Assembly (NCBI GenBank): GCA_000818945.1 | Contig: KN805420.1 | Location: 82,033-146,032, forward strand | DNA length: 64,000 nucleotides | Direction: 5' to 3' | Source: Schizochytrium sp. CCTCC M209059 | Lineage: Eukaryota > Sar > Bigyra > Thraustochytrida > Thraustochytriidae | Shown here: positions 20,921-31,075 of the stretch, piece by piece | Numbering within the stretch: position 1 is the stretch's first letter | Layout: every line of letters begins with the position of its first letter | Notes under the pieces: generated by a model | The model's database searches: none | Seen by the model: the letters and a program-made list of their open reading frames with translations, nothing else | What the model was told of the DNA's origin: nothing | Position numbers and translations under genes: made by a program

Positions 20921-21458
20921 AGGGATATGGGTTGTGAAGTTTATGTCACAGTCGCATTGTTTCGGAACACATTTTCCTTTTCTTGTTGAGAATGGCAACA
21001 TGGTTTCCAATTTCCATCAAGATACGAATGCGACACCATTTCCCAGAGATCATTCATTCGTGAAGATTTGAGACGGACGTTTAGCCCAAGTGGGGGCCGA
21101 CAACGCTTCACTTGATGAACCATGAGCACTTTCCGTCTCGCTCGACTGAAGGCAGTTTAAAGGTATAGATTGAGAAGAGAAAAAGCATTGTTCGGCGCTC
21201 AGCCTAGAGCAGTCGTCCTTCTTTCCCTGCCGTTTCCGAGTCTTGAAAGTTACCAACTTATTGCCAGCTAGCTCAAAAACAGTGACGATTGAGAGACGAA
21301 CAAGAAACCATCCTCCTTCTCTGGCTTCAAGTTAACATATTTTCTTGAAAAGGAAACAAAGACGAAGCTATGATTTTGCAGTAAATCATTCAAGGAGCAG
21401 AAACGTAGGAAAAGAAGAAATTTGCTCAAATTAAGCGATGAGGTGCATGAACAGAAAG
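20921..21458. other. Convergent spacer
   Basis: About 540 AT-richer bases between two facing stops. No feature recognised. Confidence 0.4.
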
Positions 21459-22868
21459 TCAAATTTGACGCGTAGAAAGCTCATTGGCGCGCGAAGAAGA
21501 TGATGTAGAAGACGTGGGAGCAGTGCGGAGCAAGAGGTTGATTTGTGACGAGCTCAAGACGTGCTGCGAATGGGGCGACTGCACAATGGTCTCAAAAACT
21601 TGCAGGACTGCTAAAATGAAGTCCCGAAAACCACAGCGATTGCGCGTAGCTCGATTCGGAGGACCACGGACAAAGGAAAGGTACTGAGAAAGGCTTTGAC
21701 GAGCTAGAAGAGCGTCTGCTCGCGCTAGAATCTCAAAATTATGCTGGAAGCTGGGAAGAATTTCAGTGAGGATGACCTGCTCAGCTTCGTTGGTTTCAAG
21801 CTCCCCGTCATTAACCTCCTCGATCGTGGCGAGCACCTCGGCTACTTGCTCTCCCAAGTACCTTTCGAGTCCAAGAAGCGCGTCTCTCTGGCAACGCGCG
21901 CTTTTGTAATGGCTCGTGGCTTTAAAGGCTTCAACGACGCTTGCTCGTTGTGTGCTGGGAGTCTTCTTTGAGGTCGTCTTTTTTTCGCTAAGTGCTTTCA
22001 CAGTCTCGTCGAGACGTTCCAGGTCCTGCATCGAAAAGGGGATTCGGGTAAGTGGATCTGTAAAGTCTCCCGAGGCAACAACGTAAGCTGCGAGTGAGAC
22101 TGCATCAAAATGCCCCACCGTTCCATTTTCTCTTTTGATGATAAAGAGGTGAGTAGGCTGGATTGCCTCGAGAGTGATGGGGTCGATAGAAGGTGGTACG
22201 CTGGGAGCTTTTTTCAACGCAGTAGAAGAACTGGCTTTCTTTCGTTTCTTTGTTTCCTTTGCCGCTTCCTTTCTGCTTGACGATTTGGTCTTCGGGGATC
22301 GTTTTTTCATCTTCTTGCTCTTCAGCGCCTTGGCCTCTGCGTCGCTCCTTGCGTCAGAATTGGAAGTAGGAGAGGGTTCGCTCTCGTTGTCATCGTCACC
22401 ACTGCCTTCGTCAGAGCTGGAGTCAATTTCGGAGCTGGAGTCATTGTCAGCACTATCGTTCTCCTTCGACTTGTCCTCGACTTCAGAGCTCTCCGTTTGA
22501 CCGCCACGCTTGGGCTCTCTTGAGCTTGACGTCGCTGCTGTGGTCTTCACCTTGGTCTTTTTGCGACGAGCCTTCCGAGGACTTCCGGTTGCGCTGAAGA
22601 AAGCGTTGGTTCTCGATTGACTGCTGCTCCTATGGCGAGTGCTTGTTCCAACGCGAGAGCGCTTCCGCGCCGGATCGTCAGAACTACCCCCGGCTTGTAA
22701 GGACGAAGAACTTCGTGCGTCTCGATCATCGCTGCGCCTCGTTCTGCGCGCTGATCGGAGCGGTTGCTCGGCCGTCCGGGTCGACAAAGAAGACGACGAC
22801 GAAGACGAAGAAGAAGAAGAAGTTGAAGAAGAAGAAGTGGAGGTAGATACACGCGATCTGCGCGCCAT
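21459..22868 (-). CDS. Ser/Lys-rich nuclear-type protein with U-box-like motif
   Basis: 469 residues, ATG at 22866-22868. Residues 1-215 are low-complexity: poly-Ser, SR-like, then acidic Ser/Asp/Glu and Lys-rich patches with several nuclear-localisation-like basic clusters. Residues about 220-290 read as a U-box-like fold (DPITLEAIQPTHLFII, FDAVSLAAYVVASGDFTDPLTR), lacking zinc ligands as U-boxes do. The C-terminal third is helical with no recognised family. A chromatin- or ubiquitin-related nuclear role is possible, but the U-box match is by pattern only and the specific family is not recognised. Confidence 0.6.
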   Translation of the reverse strand: MARRSRVSTSTSSSSTSSSSSSSSSSSLSTRTAEQPLRSARRTRRSDDRDARSSSSLQAGGSSDDPARKRSRVGTSTRHRSSSQSRTNAFFSATGSPRKARRKKTKVKTTAATSSSREPKRGGQTESSEVEDKSKENDSADNDSSSEIDSSSDEGSGDDDNESEPSPTSNSDARSDAEAKALKSKKMKKRSPKTKSSSRKEAAKETKKRKKASSSTALKKAPSVPPSIDPITLEAIQPTHLFIIKRENGTVGHFDAVSLAAYVVASGDFTDPLTRIPFSMQDLERLDETVKALSEKKTTSKKTPSTQRASVVEAFKATSHYKSARCQRDALLGLERYLGEQVAEVLATIEEVNDGELETNEAEQVILTEILPSFQHNFEILARADALLARQSLSQYLSFVRGPPNRATRNRCGFRDFILAVLQVFETIVQSPHSQHVLSSSQINLLLRTAPTSSTSSSSRANELSTRQI

Positions 22869-24321
22869 CCTTGATCGATGTAGATTCTACTCGCTTGGCA
22901 CTTTTCTCTGTGAGAACGTACGAAGTAAAAAATCTAAGCTCTGAGGGTCCAAGCAAGCAACAACACTCTCTTCGGTTGAATAGCTGCTAGCTGCGTTGAG
23001 TGCCCGGCACACAGCCTACTGACAAACGAACGTATACAGCGCAGGGTTATGTTCAGGTCGACCTCACGTGCCAATCTTTTTTCAAAGGAAGGCTCAATGA
23101 TGATGATGAGGAATGACGCTATGCACTTGCGATGTGCTCGACAAGCTGAGACGCGCAGCCGCCTCTTCTGCTAACTCCACGTAACAAGGGCCAAGGCAAG
23201 GGTCCTCGGACAGATAGATTTATCTCTCCTCTCCGAAGAGCTTCGAGCGCGCCACAAGTTTAGAATGTGCTTCGTATGTATTTCGTTTCGTAGCGATCTC
23301 GCGCACAGGGCTGGCACTAGCAGCTCTTCTTCTTCTGAGCCCGCGCGTCCAGCGAAGCGCCTGCCCACACGCAAGCGCTCGAGGAGGACGAGAAGGAGCG
23401 CTACCGCCGAAGTCTCGCTCGCTCGTGCAAGCCACGCTGCGCCTGGCCCTCGCTCAAGCGCTCTCGAGCGCGCTCTCGTCGCCGCTGGGCTCGGGAGGAG
23501 ATTCTCGTTTGCTTGCTCTCAAACTGCGATTGCTTGCATCCCCATAAGGCTCTTTCCTCTTCCCTTGTTCTTCTTCTCGTTGTTGTTGTTGTTGTTGTTC
23601 TTCTTCTTCTTCTTCTTCTTCTTCTGCGGCTTCTTCTTCTTCAGACAAATACAAACTGTTTTGGCGCTCGTCTTCTTCTTCTCTGTCCGTATTACCGCAA
23701 GGAATCCGCTGGCAAGTGAAACTTAGCCCACGGCACTGTTGACCAAATCTGTCCCACAAGTGGGGAATACCGTGGGAAAAAGCCGGGGAGAATGCCGCGG
23801 AAAAGGGCTCGCCGGGCGGGCGCAATCGCCCTCTACAGAGCCCCCTCCCAACCTTTTTCAGTATGCCCAGTCTAAAACCACAAGCATCTTTCCTTTCCCA
23901 ATGTCTCTGACAATTCACTGCATCTACGTTGGTGACAGAGGAGGAATAGAGGAGGCAGTTTCACGGAAGATGCCAAACTTAGGACGTATCCTGCTAGGAT
24001 GCCTCAAACCTGGCCTTTAAAAGGTTCTTCCGAGAGTGAAAAATTGTTTCAGTGATGCTGAGTCAATGCTTTTTTTTCCCAAGACGACCCAAGTCTACAA
24101 CTTTGCAGAAACGGTAGATTCTCCGATTCTTCCGAAAATCAAGATTTCAAGTTGACCAACCCGGTCGGGTACTGGTACTATTATATAGTACTGACGAGGT
24201 ACTACCTAGTATCTATCTGGGTTCAACTTGAGTTACCACTGTTTCAGGCCACACGCGCCGAAGCAGTCCTGGCTCGGGCGACGCGACCCGACGGTGATCT
24301 CGTATAACCCCGTGGACGGAG
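22869..24321. other. Divergent spacer with CTT/GTT microsatellite and promoter-like inverted repeats
   Basis: About 1.45 kb. A GTT then CTT trinucleotide run at about 23580-23645 gives long but meaningless Leu/Phe or Glu/Gln frames on both strands. Near the small zinc-protein gene are two inverted repeats: 24159-24170 (ACCCG-GT-CGGGT) and 24175-24191 (GTACTAT-TAT-ATAGTAC). The second includes a TATATAG box about 140 bases upstream of the ATG. Confidence 0.5.
24175..24191. promoter_or_regulatory. 17-base inverted repeat with TATA-like centre
   Basis: Perfect 7-base arms (GTACTAT / ATAGTAC) around a 3-base loop, giving TATATAG in the centre. It lies about 130-150 bases upstream of the ATG at 24322. 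It could be the core promoter or a dimeric factor site; inference only. Confidence 0.35.
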
Positions 24322-24651
24322 ATGAGCGCGCCAGACCCTGACCAGTCGGGTAAGGCGATACCTAAGGCCGGCGGAGCCGCGGCCAAAAGCACGCAGCAGC
24401 TCCTTTGCCGGAGATGCAAGCACCACTTTGACCCTTCACAGAATGATGGCCGCGCCTGTGCATTTCATACCGAGTCTTGGTGCGGAGAGACTGCGCAACG
24501 ATGGCTCGAGCCTGGTGATACGAAGGATGCCGGCGTTCAGCACTGGTTCTGGACGTGCTGCGGCGCTCCTGACGCAGACAGCCCCGGGTGTGCCCGTGGT
24601 CCTCACGCAACATACGACGAAAACCCTGGTGTGCTCGCATCCCAGCAATAA
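24322..24651 (+). CDS. Small CHORD-like zinc-binding protein
   Basis: 109 residues, ATG at 24322. After a Gly/Ala-rich start the protein carries the ordered ligands CRRCKHHFDPSQN, CAFH, WTCC and GCARGPH. This order (C-x2-C, Phe, Asn, C-x2-H, Trp-x-Cys-Cys, Gly-Cys-x3-Pro-His) resembles a single CHORD or a related small treble-clef zinc module. CHORD proteins work with Hsp90 and SGT1 (another CS-domain protein is encoded at 12364-12966, but not next to this gene). The middle (SWCGETAQRWLEPGDTKDAG) differs from classic CHORDs, so this may be a separate protist family. Confidence 0.7.
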   Translation: MSAPDPDQSGKAIPKAGGAAAKSTQQLLCRRCKHHFDPSQNDGRACAFHTESWCGETAQRWLEPGDTKDAGVQHWFWTCCGAPDADSPGCARGPHATYDENPGVLASQQ

Positions 24652-25527
24652 ATTTCCTTCCTTCATCCTGAACTCAAACGGGTCACGTTTGCTTAGAGCA
24701 TCAAGGGCTCGTGCCATAAAAGGCTGTAGTGCACGTTTGGGATCGTGCTCTTTTGGATAAAGGGAGAAGCGATGTGTCAGAGTAAGCGCGTTCTTCGAAC
24801 AGAAGTGCAAATCAATTCTGGGCACGGCGGTCTGGTGACAGCTTTACATACGGCAACCACTACATGGGCTCTTACAAGGCCCGAGCTAGCCGAGGAGCTC
24901 TTCAAAATAAAATTGTCGTCGAGCGATGGAGGGAAAGCTGAGAACGACACAGCTTCACAACGGAGACTTGCGCGGTCGTGCCTCCAGGAGCAGAGTGAGG
25001 GCCAACGAAGAAGAAAGAGGGTCGTTATGGCCCGAGGACTTCAAAAAGAAATATGTATGTTGTGTGGTGGCCGCCCTCATATATGAAAGGCCTTCCTTGA
25101 GAAAAGCAACTTTGGCCACAACTATCACGAAGACTACAGCTAACAAGTGCGACATCATTCTGGGAGAAGAGAGTATCTAGGGCACCGGTACTCTCTGTAA
25201 AAGATCGAGTTCTACAATGCACTCAAATTATCTCTTCTTATGGCAGCGCTTCTCGATTTTGAGTTTTGATACAAATTTTACTGTAGTGGGCGACTTGGCC
25301 TGTGAGCGCGCAGCGCCGAAGTTATAGCGACCAGCCGACTCGGCCTCTTTTGGGTGCTTGTTTTCGTATTGCGTTCGTGACAATTTTGAGAACTTGACTG
25401 TCATGATAGATGGAGGTATCCGCGCAAAATGCGTCGCACGCGCCCATTTTTCGCCAGAACTTATATATTTCATGAGGACATGCAATACGCAATCTCAAAA
25501 AGGTGCTTCGCAAGTTTGGCAACGCAA
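24652..25527. other. Spacer with gene relic
   Basis: Between the small zinc-protein gene and the 3' end of the glycosyltransferase. Holds repeat copy 1 (24770-24882) and frames up to about 110 codons that carry relic sequence broken by stops. No intact gene is seen. Confidence 0.5.
24770..24882 (+). repeat. Diverged dispersed repeat, copy 1
   Basis: Matches the reverse complement of 30898-31025. Shared blocks include CGAT-TG-CAGAGTA-GCGC, GTTCTTCGA, CGGCGGTCT and CTACATGGG-CTTACA, in the same order with small indels. Both look like remnants of one mobile or duplicated coding sequence: the peptide DYMGPYRKR of the other copy corresponds to HYMGSYKAR here. Similarity fades beyond about 24885. 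Confidence 0.6.
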
Positions 25528-27747
25528 TTATAATTTCAACCACGATTCATATGGATCAAGCACCTTTTTCTCCTTGATAGCGTGCCAGATCTTATTGAGT
25601 GCTGGTGAAGTTTCGTTGGCCGTGGTCAGAAATTGCGCAAAGTTGCGGTTTGCAGGGGTGTTGTAGGTCACAAGTCCAGAGGGGTTGACAACGCCGAAAA
25701 GGTTGAAGGGTGTGTATTTGCAAGCAGGCTTGTTGCTGTCACACACGTCGTAGAAGAAAGCCTCATCAACACTCCAATTCAGAGGCTGGAATGCAACCTC
25801 AAGCGACCATTGCATCATTCGTCGTGAAAGCCGGAGGATGCCTGTACAAACGTGATGCCTCGCCTTTCGCGGACGCCAAAACCTATAGACCTTGGTCCAC
25901 ATACTGAGATCCTGTTCTTTTCTTTCCATGGTCAAAAACTCCAGGGGACCTGATGCCTGGCCTCGATTAAAGGAGACGGCCAGCATGTCCGCGTCATCAT
26001 GTTGGACAGCGTCGAATAGATAATTCAAATCTCCTGTGAATGTGACGTCGTAGTCGATAAGCCAGAGGTACTCGAGATTGGGACGATACTCGAGCATCCG
26101 CTCAAAAATGGACAGCGAGCTAGCATACGTGAAGAGCCACATGAGTCTGTTGGTATTGGCTGAACTTGGTTGAAAATGTCCTGTTTCTGGATCGCACAGA
26201 ACCTGATGAGTCGTTTTGGAGCAGGTTCGATTGTATGCATCCACAGCTTCGAAAGGGACAACATTTTTAGCAACACCTTCGTTGTTGACGTGCATGAGAC
26301 CGTAGCTGATGGCGCCGCCTCGTTTTTGCTCAATTTTGAACTGGTCAAATAGGCGGCCTTGGGTGCCGTTTCCTAGAACTGCAGCAATAAGCTCGCCGCC
26401 CTCCTTGTCCAGGCTATTGGCCCAGCTGTGTAGCGTTCTGTTGACGCGATCCGATAAGATATGTGTCTTCATGACGACGTGCTGATTTTTGAAACGGCCA
26501 GAACGTCGCATAGAGCCATCAATAATCTCGGAGATTTGATTTCCCGCAACCTTGGACATTTGGCTGACCTGAAAATCCTTAGCGCACGCTTTGGCGTCCA
26601 GAAGTTCAAGCTGACCGAAGAGCCAACTTGCCCTGAGGCCTACACTTGCTAAGGTGTAAGCTTTCTTCCAAGCTACCTCGATTGGAAGCGTGTACAAGGC
26701 ATCGTCCTTTGTGCCTGCAAGAATCGACGGGGCCGGCGTCTCTTCGAAAATATTGTGCAAGAAGCATTTGCGCAATGTACCATCTGCGTACCCACTGATA
26801 ATCCGCGTCGTGCACTCATCAAGACTCTTTGGCAAGAAGCGCAGATTCTGTTTTCCGAGGTCTTTGGCAGTGTAGTCGTCAAAAAATTGTGCTGCAGCGG
26901 GTTTTGACCAAAGCGCAAGTACTGGGCGCATACGCTGATCGTTGGTCCAATCGACAGCGTCACTTTTAAGTGCGGTAAGGCGGTTCACATCGATTGCAGA
27001 GTTCTGGCTTGTTATTGATGCCGGCGGCGGAAGAAGATTTCTCCTTCCATGCCAAAAACTCTTTTGCCAAAAGCTTTCATGCGCAGCATTTTTCTTCCCG
27101 TAAGAACTAGGAAATTGAATCGAATTTGCTCGCAAAGTGCAATCTCCAGCCAAACGTTTTTTCCAAGCGGAAAGAAGGCTGTGGCCTTTTTTGAAGCGCA
27201 CACCGGGTCGAATGTAGAGCAAATTACGGTACCAATCGAATGACCATAGCGCTCGCATATCATAGCCTCCATCGACGGTCTCAATGCGCGCGCCTTTGCG
27301 CAAGATGAACCGAGCCTCCTTTCGAAGCAGATTGCCCCCTGAAACAACAATCAAGTCTGCGGCGAGGTAGCCAAGGTGCTCGTTCAGGTTGTTGACCTGG
27401 CGCGAGAGTTCAGAGATGTGGAGCAGCTGCATGCGCATGAGCTCAGTACGGTTATTCGAGTACGCATTAAACAGTTCCTCCGAGGCATTTGTGAACTCGT
27501 CGCCAAAGTCACGCAAGATCGTAATCACAGCAAGGTCTCGTGTCCGACTGCTAGGGTGCTCCTCTTCACCCTTGCTCTCGCTAGAATTGTTTAAGTTAAG
27601 GCTGTCGCTGACGGCCTCGATCAGCTTATTTTCATCGACGTAGAGCACATCGTCGCCTATGAAAGATAGCACACGCCAACCCGCTAGCCCGAGCACAAAG
27701 GAGAAAATCATGGCGATCAGCATCGGCGTCCGACGTCGAAATTCCAT
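25528..27747 (-). CDS. Type II membrane glycosyltransferase, two-domain (paralog A)
   Basis: 739 residues from the ATG at 27745-27747 (GTG-only extension above). A short basic tail and a TM segment (about 8-25) give a type II Golgi topology. The N-terminal half has a GT8-like pattern in which the metal-binding DxD is replaced: LLYIRPGVRF (about 176-185) sits where LYLDADxxx would be. The C-terminal half has LEYLWLIDYDVTFTGDL (about 559-575), a proper DxD (D565-Y-D567), then LSRRMMQWSLE and WSVDEAFFYD, typical of a catalytic acceptor region. Several N-glycosylation sequons. Paralogous to 32111-34588. Sugar and acceptor unknown; cell-surface glycan synthesis is the likely setting. Confidence 0.75.
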   Translation of the reverse strand: MEFRRRTPMLIAMIFSFVLGLAGWRVLSFIGDDVLYVDENKLIEAVSDSLNLNNSSESKGEEEHPSSRTRDLAVITILRDFGDEFTNASEELFNAYSNNRTELMRMQLLHISELSRQVNNLNEHLGYLAADLIVVSGGNLLRKEARFILRKGARIETVDGGYDMRALWSFDWYRNLLYIRPGVRFKKGHSLLSAWKKRLAGDCTLRANSIQFPSSYGKKNAAHESFWQKSFWHGRRNLLPPPASITSQNSAIDVNRLTALKSDAVDWTNDQRMRPVLALWSKPAAAQFFDDYTAKDLGKQNLRFLPKSLDECTTRIISGYADGTLRKCFLHNIFEETPAPSILAGTKDDALYTLPIEVAWKKAYTLASVGLRASWLFGQLELLDAKACAKDFQVSQMSKVAGNQISEIIDGSMRRSGRFKNQHVVMKTHILSDRVNRTLHSWANSLDKEGGELIAAVLGNGTQGRLFDQFKIEQKRGGAISYGLMHVNNEGVAKNVVPFEAVDAYNRTCSKTTHQVLCDPETGHFQPSSANTNRLMWLFTYASSLSIFERMLEYRPNLEYLWLIDYDVTFTGDLNYLFDAVQHDDADMLAVSFNRGQASGPLEFLTMERKEQDLSMWTKVYRFWRPRKARHHVCTGILRLSRRMMQWSLEVAFQPLNWSVDEAFFYDVCDSNKPACKYTPFNLFGVVNPSGLVTYNTPANRNFAQFLTTANETSPALNKIWHAIKEKKVLDPYESWLKL

Positions 27748-28932
27748 CCTCGGCGCCACGACAATGTCTCTTTCGCCGAAAGCCCAAGATAGTCTTTACT
27801 GAGATGCGTGGAGCAAGCACGCTACTTCCTTGCGACAGCAGGCATGTATGTGCGATACAATGCTGAAGAGAGCAAGCGGCCAGCGATGAATTCTTTGCGC
27901 GACTTGTTAATCGTCAAAAGCAAGAGGTTCGACCGTGACTCTCAAAGTTAGTGGCAGAGAGGCTTCACAAACACGCGCCAGGATAATCGATTGATGGACA
28001 GACCGCGTTTTGCCTGCCCGCTTCCTGCTCTGCGTGCGCCGCAGGTCTGCAGCGACGGCTACGACACGCGATGTTATTGGCGACGGGAAAAGTTCACACA
28101 CGCGTCAGGATGATCGATAAATGCAGTAGTTGCGCTTCGCGTGCGGGCCTTTCTGATTCGCTGTGTCGCCCTCTGCCAGACTGGTTAACGAAGCTTGCTG
28201 CCTTTCGATGCAGCCTTGGCTGCCTCTTTTCTACAGCCAAGTCTACTTGCGGCCAACCAGGTATGACTTTCCCGTCCAGACTGGGGGACATTTGGCTTTG
28301 CCAGCCTGGAGGGCCACTGGCACCCAAATGAACTTCAAAAGTCGGTGAAAAGCCATTAAAAAAAAATCAAATTACGCTCGAAGAATGTGACAGCGTGGCA
28401 GATAATCAAGAGGCCAAGCGTGCAAGGGTTGCCCAAAGGAGGAGCGAGGGTCGTGTCGCGCGGGGCGAGAAGGCGGAGAGCAACACCGTGCGGTCGCGCT
28501 GAAGACGACCAAACCTCATCACACTTTTTCGGCTCTGCAGCTCGCAAGTTACAAACACGTAGACAACCCGACGGCGCAGACGATTTTGCCTTGAGACCGA
28601 CTGAAAGTAGGAGAAGAGCTCAAATTGTGAGATAGGTGGTACACCTTAAAGCAGCAGCTCCTAGGTACATCATTGGGGGTACTGCATCTACTTGTACATG
28701 TAATGATGCTCCAAATGCAGCATTCTTGGAAATGGAGCGTACTTTTGGGACTATGCCTGCCCCCCCCCTTTATTTGGATCATTCTTGAGCCCAGGACACT
28801 GGTTAACGAAGATCTAATTCAGATTTTCCAAGTTTTCCCGGAGGTTCAGCAGTCACCCACCGCTTTGCCTGTTCGTCCTACTTTGTCACCGACATCTGCA
28901 CAAACGTCTACCGCGTTCATGTTAGTCTCACT

Positions 28933-29776
28933 TTGTCCCCGACAGCTGCGCCAACACTTGCCGGCCTTCGAGGTATGATGCCGTTGAGTGGCAGAAATTG
29001 CAGCTCGATTTCTGAAGGCAGTCTTTGCATGAAAGGTGTACGATGGGCCCCTAGTTGGTGGATGGCATCACGTCCGGGCCATCCATTCATTTGTGACATC
29101 TTTGAGCACTTTCATTGTGCGATGCGTGGCTGTCGTCAATGGAGCTATTATCATTTACACTATACCATCGACTCGCTTATCAAGCATAATCCTATCTATC
29201 GCATTGCCGTCGACGCCCTCCTAGATCTCTCAGCGGATGAACATCAGCCTGGACCACATTTATTCCATATTGACTATAATTCTTCAACATACATGTACAA
29301 ACGACCCAGAATGAACGGAACGCAATACATGCGATACATTGATGATTTCATTTCGAAAGCTGCGAAATTAGGCGCTCAAAACAAGCTCGCGGCATTACCA
29401 ATGCCACGAACTCTCTACTTCATGTGACTGCAAGGCGAGGATCATCTTCGCACGAAGAATGAGTACAATCACGTAGCTTTTGAAGCCTGGAAGAAGTTGA
29501 ATCCGCAATGGAACTTCATCCTTATCACATCTGACAACATTGCTGAGCTAGCCCCACTGAGCAACGCATTGTGGAAGGGAGATCACAGCACGAACAGAAA
29601 AAGGCTTTCGCATTTGTCAGATTTGACGCGTTTTGAATTGCTGTGTAAGAATGGAGGCGTCTGAGCAGATGCCTCAGTTATGCCCATGGTGCCTCTCAAT
29701 AACTTCCTTCCCCAGGAGCTCGAAAAACCAGGACGAGACTTCCTCATGTACCGTTTCACCCATCCGCATCCCTAGC
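28933..29776 (+). pseudogene. Broken tandem-domain glycosyltransferase relic (capsular polysaccharide/OCH1-like)
   Basis: One frame reads through almost 280 codons with two internal TGA stops and no ATG start. First comes the C-terminal half of one GT domain (WWMASRPGHPFICDIFEHF and a downstream YYHLHYTIDSL), then a linker. After it comes the N-terminal half of a second domain (QGEDHL, AFEAWKKLNPQWNFILI, DLTRFELLCKNGGV-stop-ADASVMP), cut off soon after its DxD-like DAS. Both TGA codons sit where the family expects Trp (the MW-QGE site and the GGVWxD site), so each is a single TGG to TGA change. In-frame TGA is a true stop in other genes here. An old, non-functional copy. Confidence 0.7.
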
Positions 29777-29937
29777 AAAAACAAATTCAGGGGCCAAAAC
29801 CAAAAATCCTCATGTATTGATCCACACATCCACATACAAAATTAGAGCGTAGACGTAGGCGTAGGCCCACTCGTAGCCTAGTGGACGCTACTGCCTACAG
29901 CAAGCTTAGAGACTGCAGGAGAGTCCACCAGTAAAAT

Positions 29938-30110
29938 TCGAAAGATGGTTCAAGCTTCCAAACCCTGGCCCAGTATACCCTTGTAGTTATGAGAATGAAG
30001 ACTCGCAAGCCTCGCGCACTTTCATGAGGGAGGTGTATCGATGGGCACTGTACGAGCATCGCTTCAGCCAATGAACTATTCCAGACGTGCGTTAGCACGA
30101 TCTCTCTACT
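29938..30110 (+). repeat. Diverged dispersed repeat, copy 1 of family B
   Basis: Aligns with 36005-36115 on the same strand. The shared core runs from TCAAGCTT through CCTTG/CTGGCC, GTAGT and ACTCGC-AGCCTCGC, with a later block GTGCGT-AGCACGATC. Copy 1 carries about 50 extra bases in the middle. No coding potential seen. Probably remnants of a transposable element. Confidence 0.55.
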
Positions 30111-30434
30111 CTTATTTTGACCGTCTGATTCTAAGACGTGGAGACAATTTCTCGGGATTTTGAAACTTGCATTAATCGCTTCGCCGGCACACAGGCTCGT
30201 TCCGCAACCGTCTGGCTGCCCGGGATACCCCGCGACACGGCCGTGCGAGTCTTTGAGGTAAAGTTGTGTCACCTCCATTCTTCGATGCCTCTGGGGCCAG
30301 CGCAAAAACTGCGCGAAGGGGCGACTTTGCCCGGTCTTTGCGACCGTGTTCGTCGAGGAGGCTGCCGCGCAGTCGGACTAGATAGAAGGTAAAGACAAGG
30401 AAACGCGTGGAGAAGACAAACTCCCTGACAGATA

Positions 30435-31075
30435 TCGTCTTTTGTTGGGTTTGGCTGCACTTTGCGATATTTGGTCTTCACGTTAGCAATCTTTGCCTTA
30501 GGTCTCTGTTGGGAAGCTAGCTGGCTTGAGCCCACCGTGTTGATCAAGAAAAGTCTTCACGACTTGCTTAAGTGTTTTCTTGGGTTCGTGACCGTAAGGG
30601 GCTGAATCTCATAGGCAAATTCGGCTTCCATGCCTTTTCGCCCCCTTCCTGATGACCGAAATTACATAATTACTGCAGGTGCTGCGTCTTTTGGTGCAAG
30701 CTTTGCTGCCCTTGCCATTCTTTCAGCTTGCTCTCGAGCCTTCTGGTAAGCGCTAAGCTGCCCGACGGGCAACTTGATGAGTTCCAGAGAAGGAAGACAC
30801 AATCGTCCTCAGAACTCCTTCTCAAGTTGCGCGCGCATCGAACCTGGCCCCACCTTATTCGACAAGTTCTCAACGCCTCATTCAATGTGCTCTTCGAATC
30901 GCTTCCTGTAAGGGCCCATGTAGTCGCTGCTGTAAGTCCAGCCGTGATGAGGCCGCCGCGCCCGACCTTGTGATTTCGGTCGAAGAACATGATGTTCTGC
31001 GAGCGCATACTCTGGCATATCGATTCTCCTGTCTCGCAGGCTGATCCTCGCTTGCGAGTCATTGTTTGCTATTGG
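30435..31075 (-). pseudogene. Decayed protein-coding relic with repeated helical motif
   Basis: Protein-like segments appear in order along the minus strand but in different frames: TYSSDYMGPYRKRFEEHI, NLSNKVGPGSMRAQLEKEF, ELIKLPVGQLSAYQKA, then TLKQVVKTFLDQHGG and KAKIANVKTKYRKV. At least three stops or frameshifts separate them. The ELIKLPVGQLSA and ETKAKIANVKTK parts look like two copies of one small helical module. Part of it (30898-31025) matches 24770-24882. Family not recognised; a transposon-derived protein is possible. Confidence 0.5.

Noticed and set aside
23265..23726. Leu/Phe-rich (plus) and Glu/Gln-rich (minus) frames
   Set aside because: Generated by the GTT/CTT microsatellite; no domain.
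27922..27945. GGTTCGA sequence suggesting a tRNA T-arm
   Set aside because: Flanking bases do not pair into a T stem and no anticodon or acceptor stem could be drawn.
29425..29665. Idea that TGA is read as tryptophan in this genome
   Set aside because: Other clear genes (for example those ending at 4253, 20920 and 43851) terminate with TGA, so the relic is better explained as mutated.
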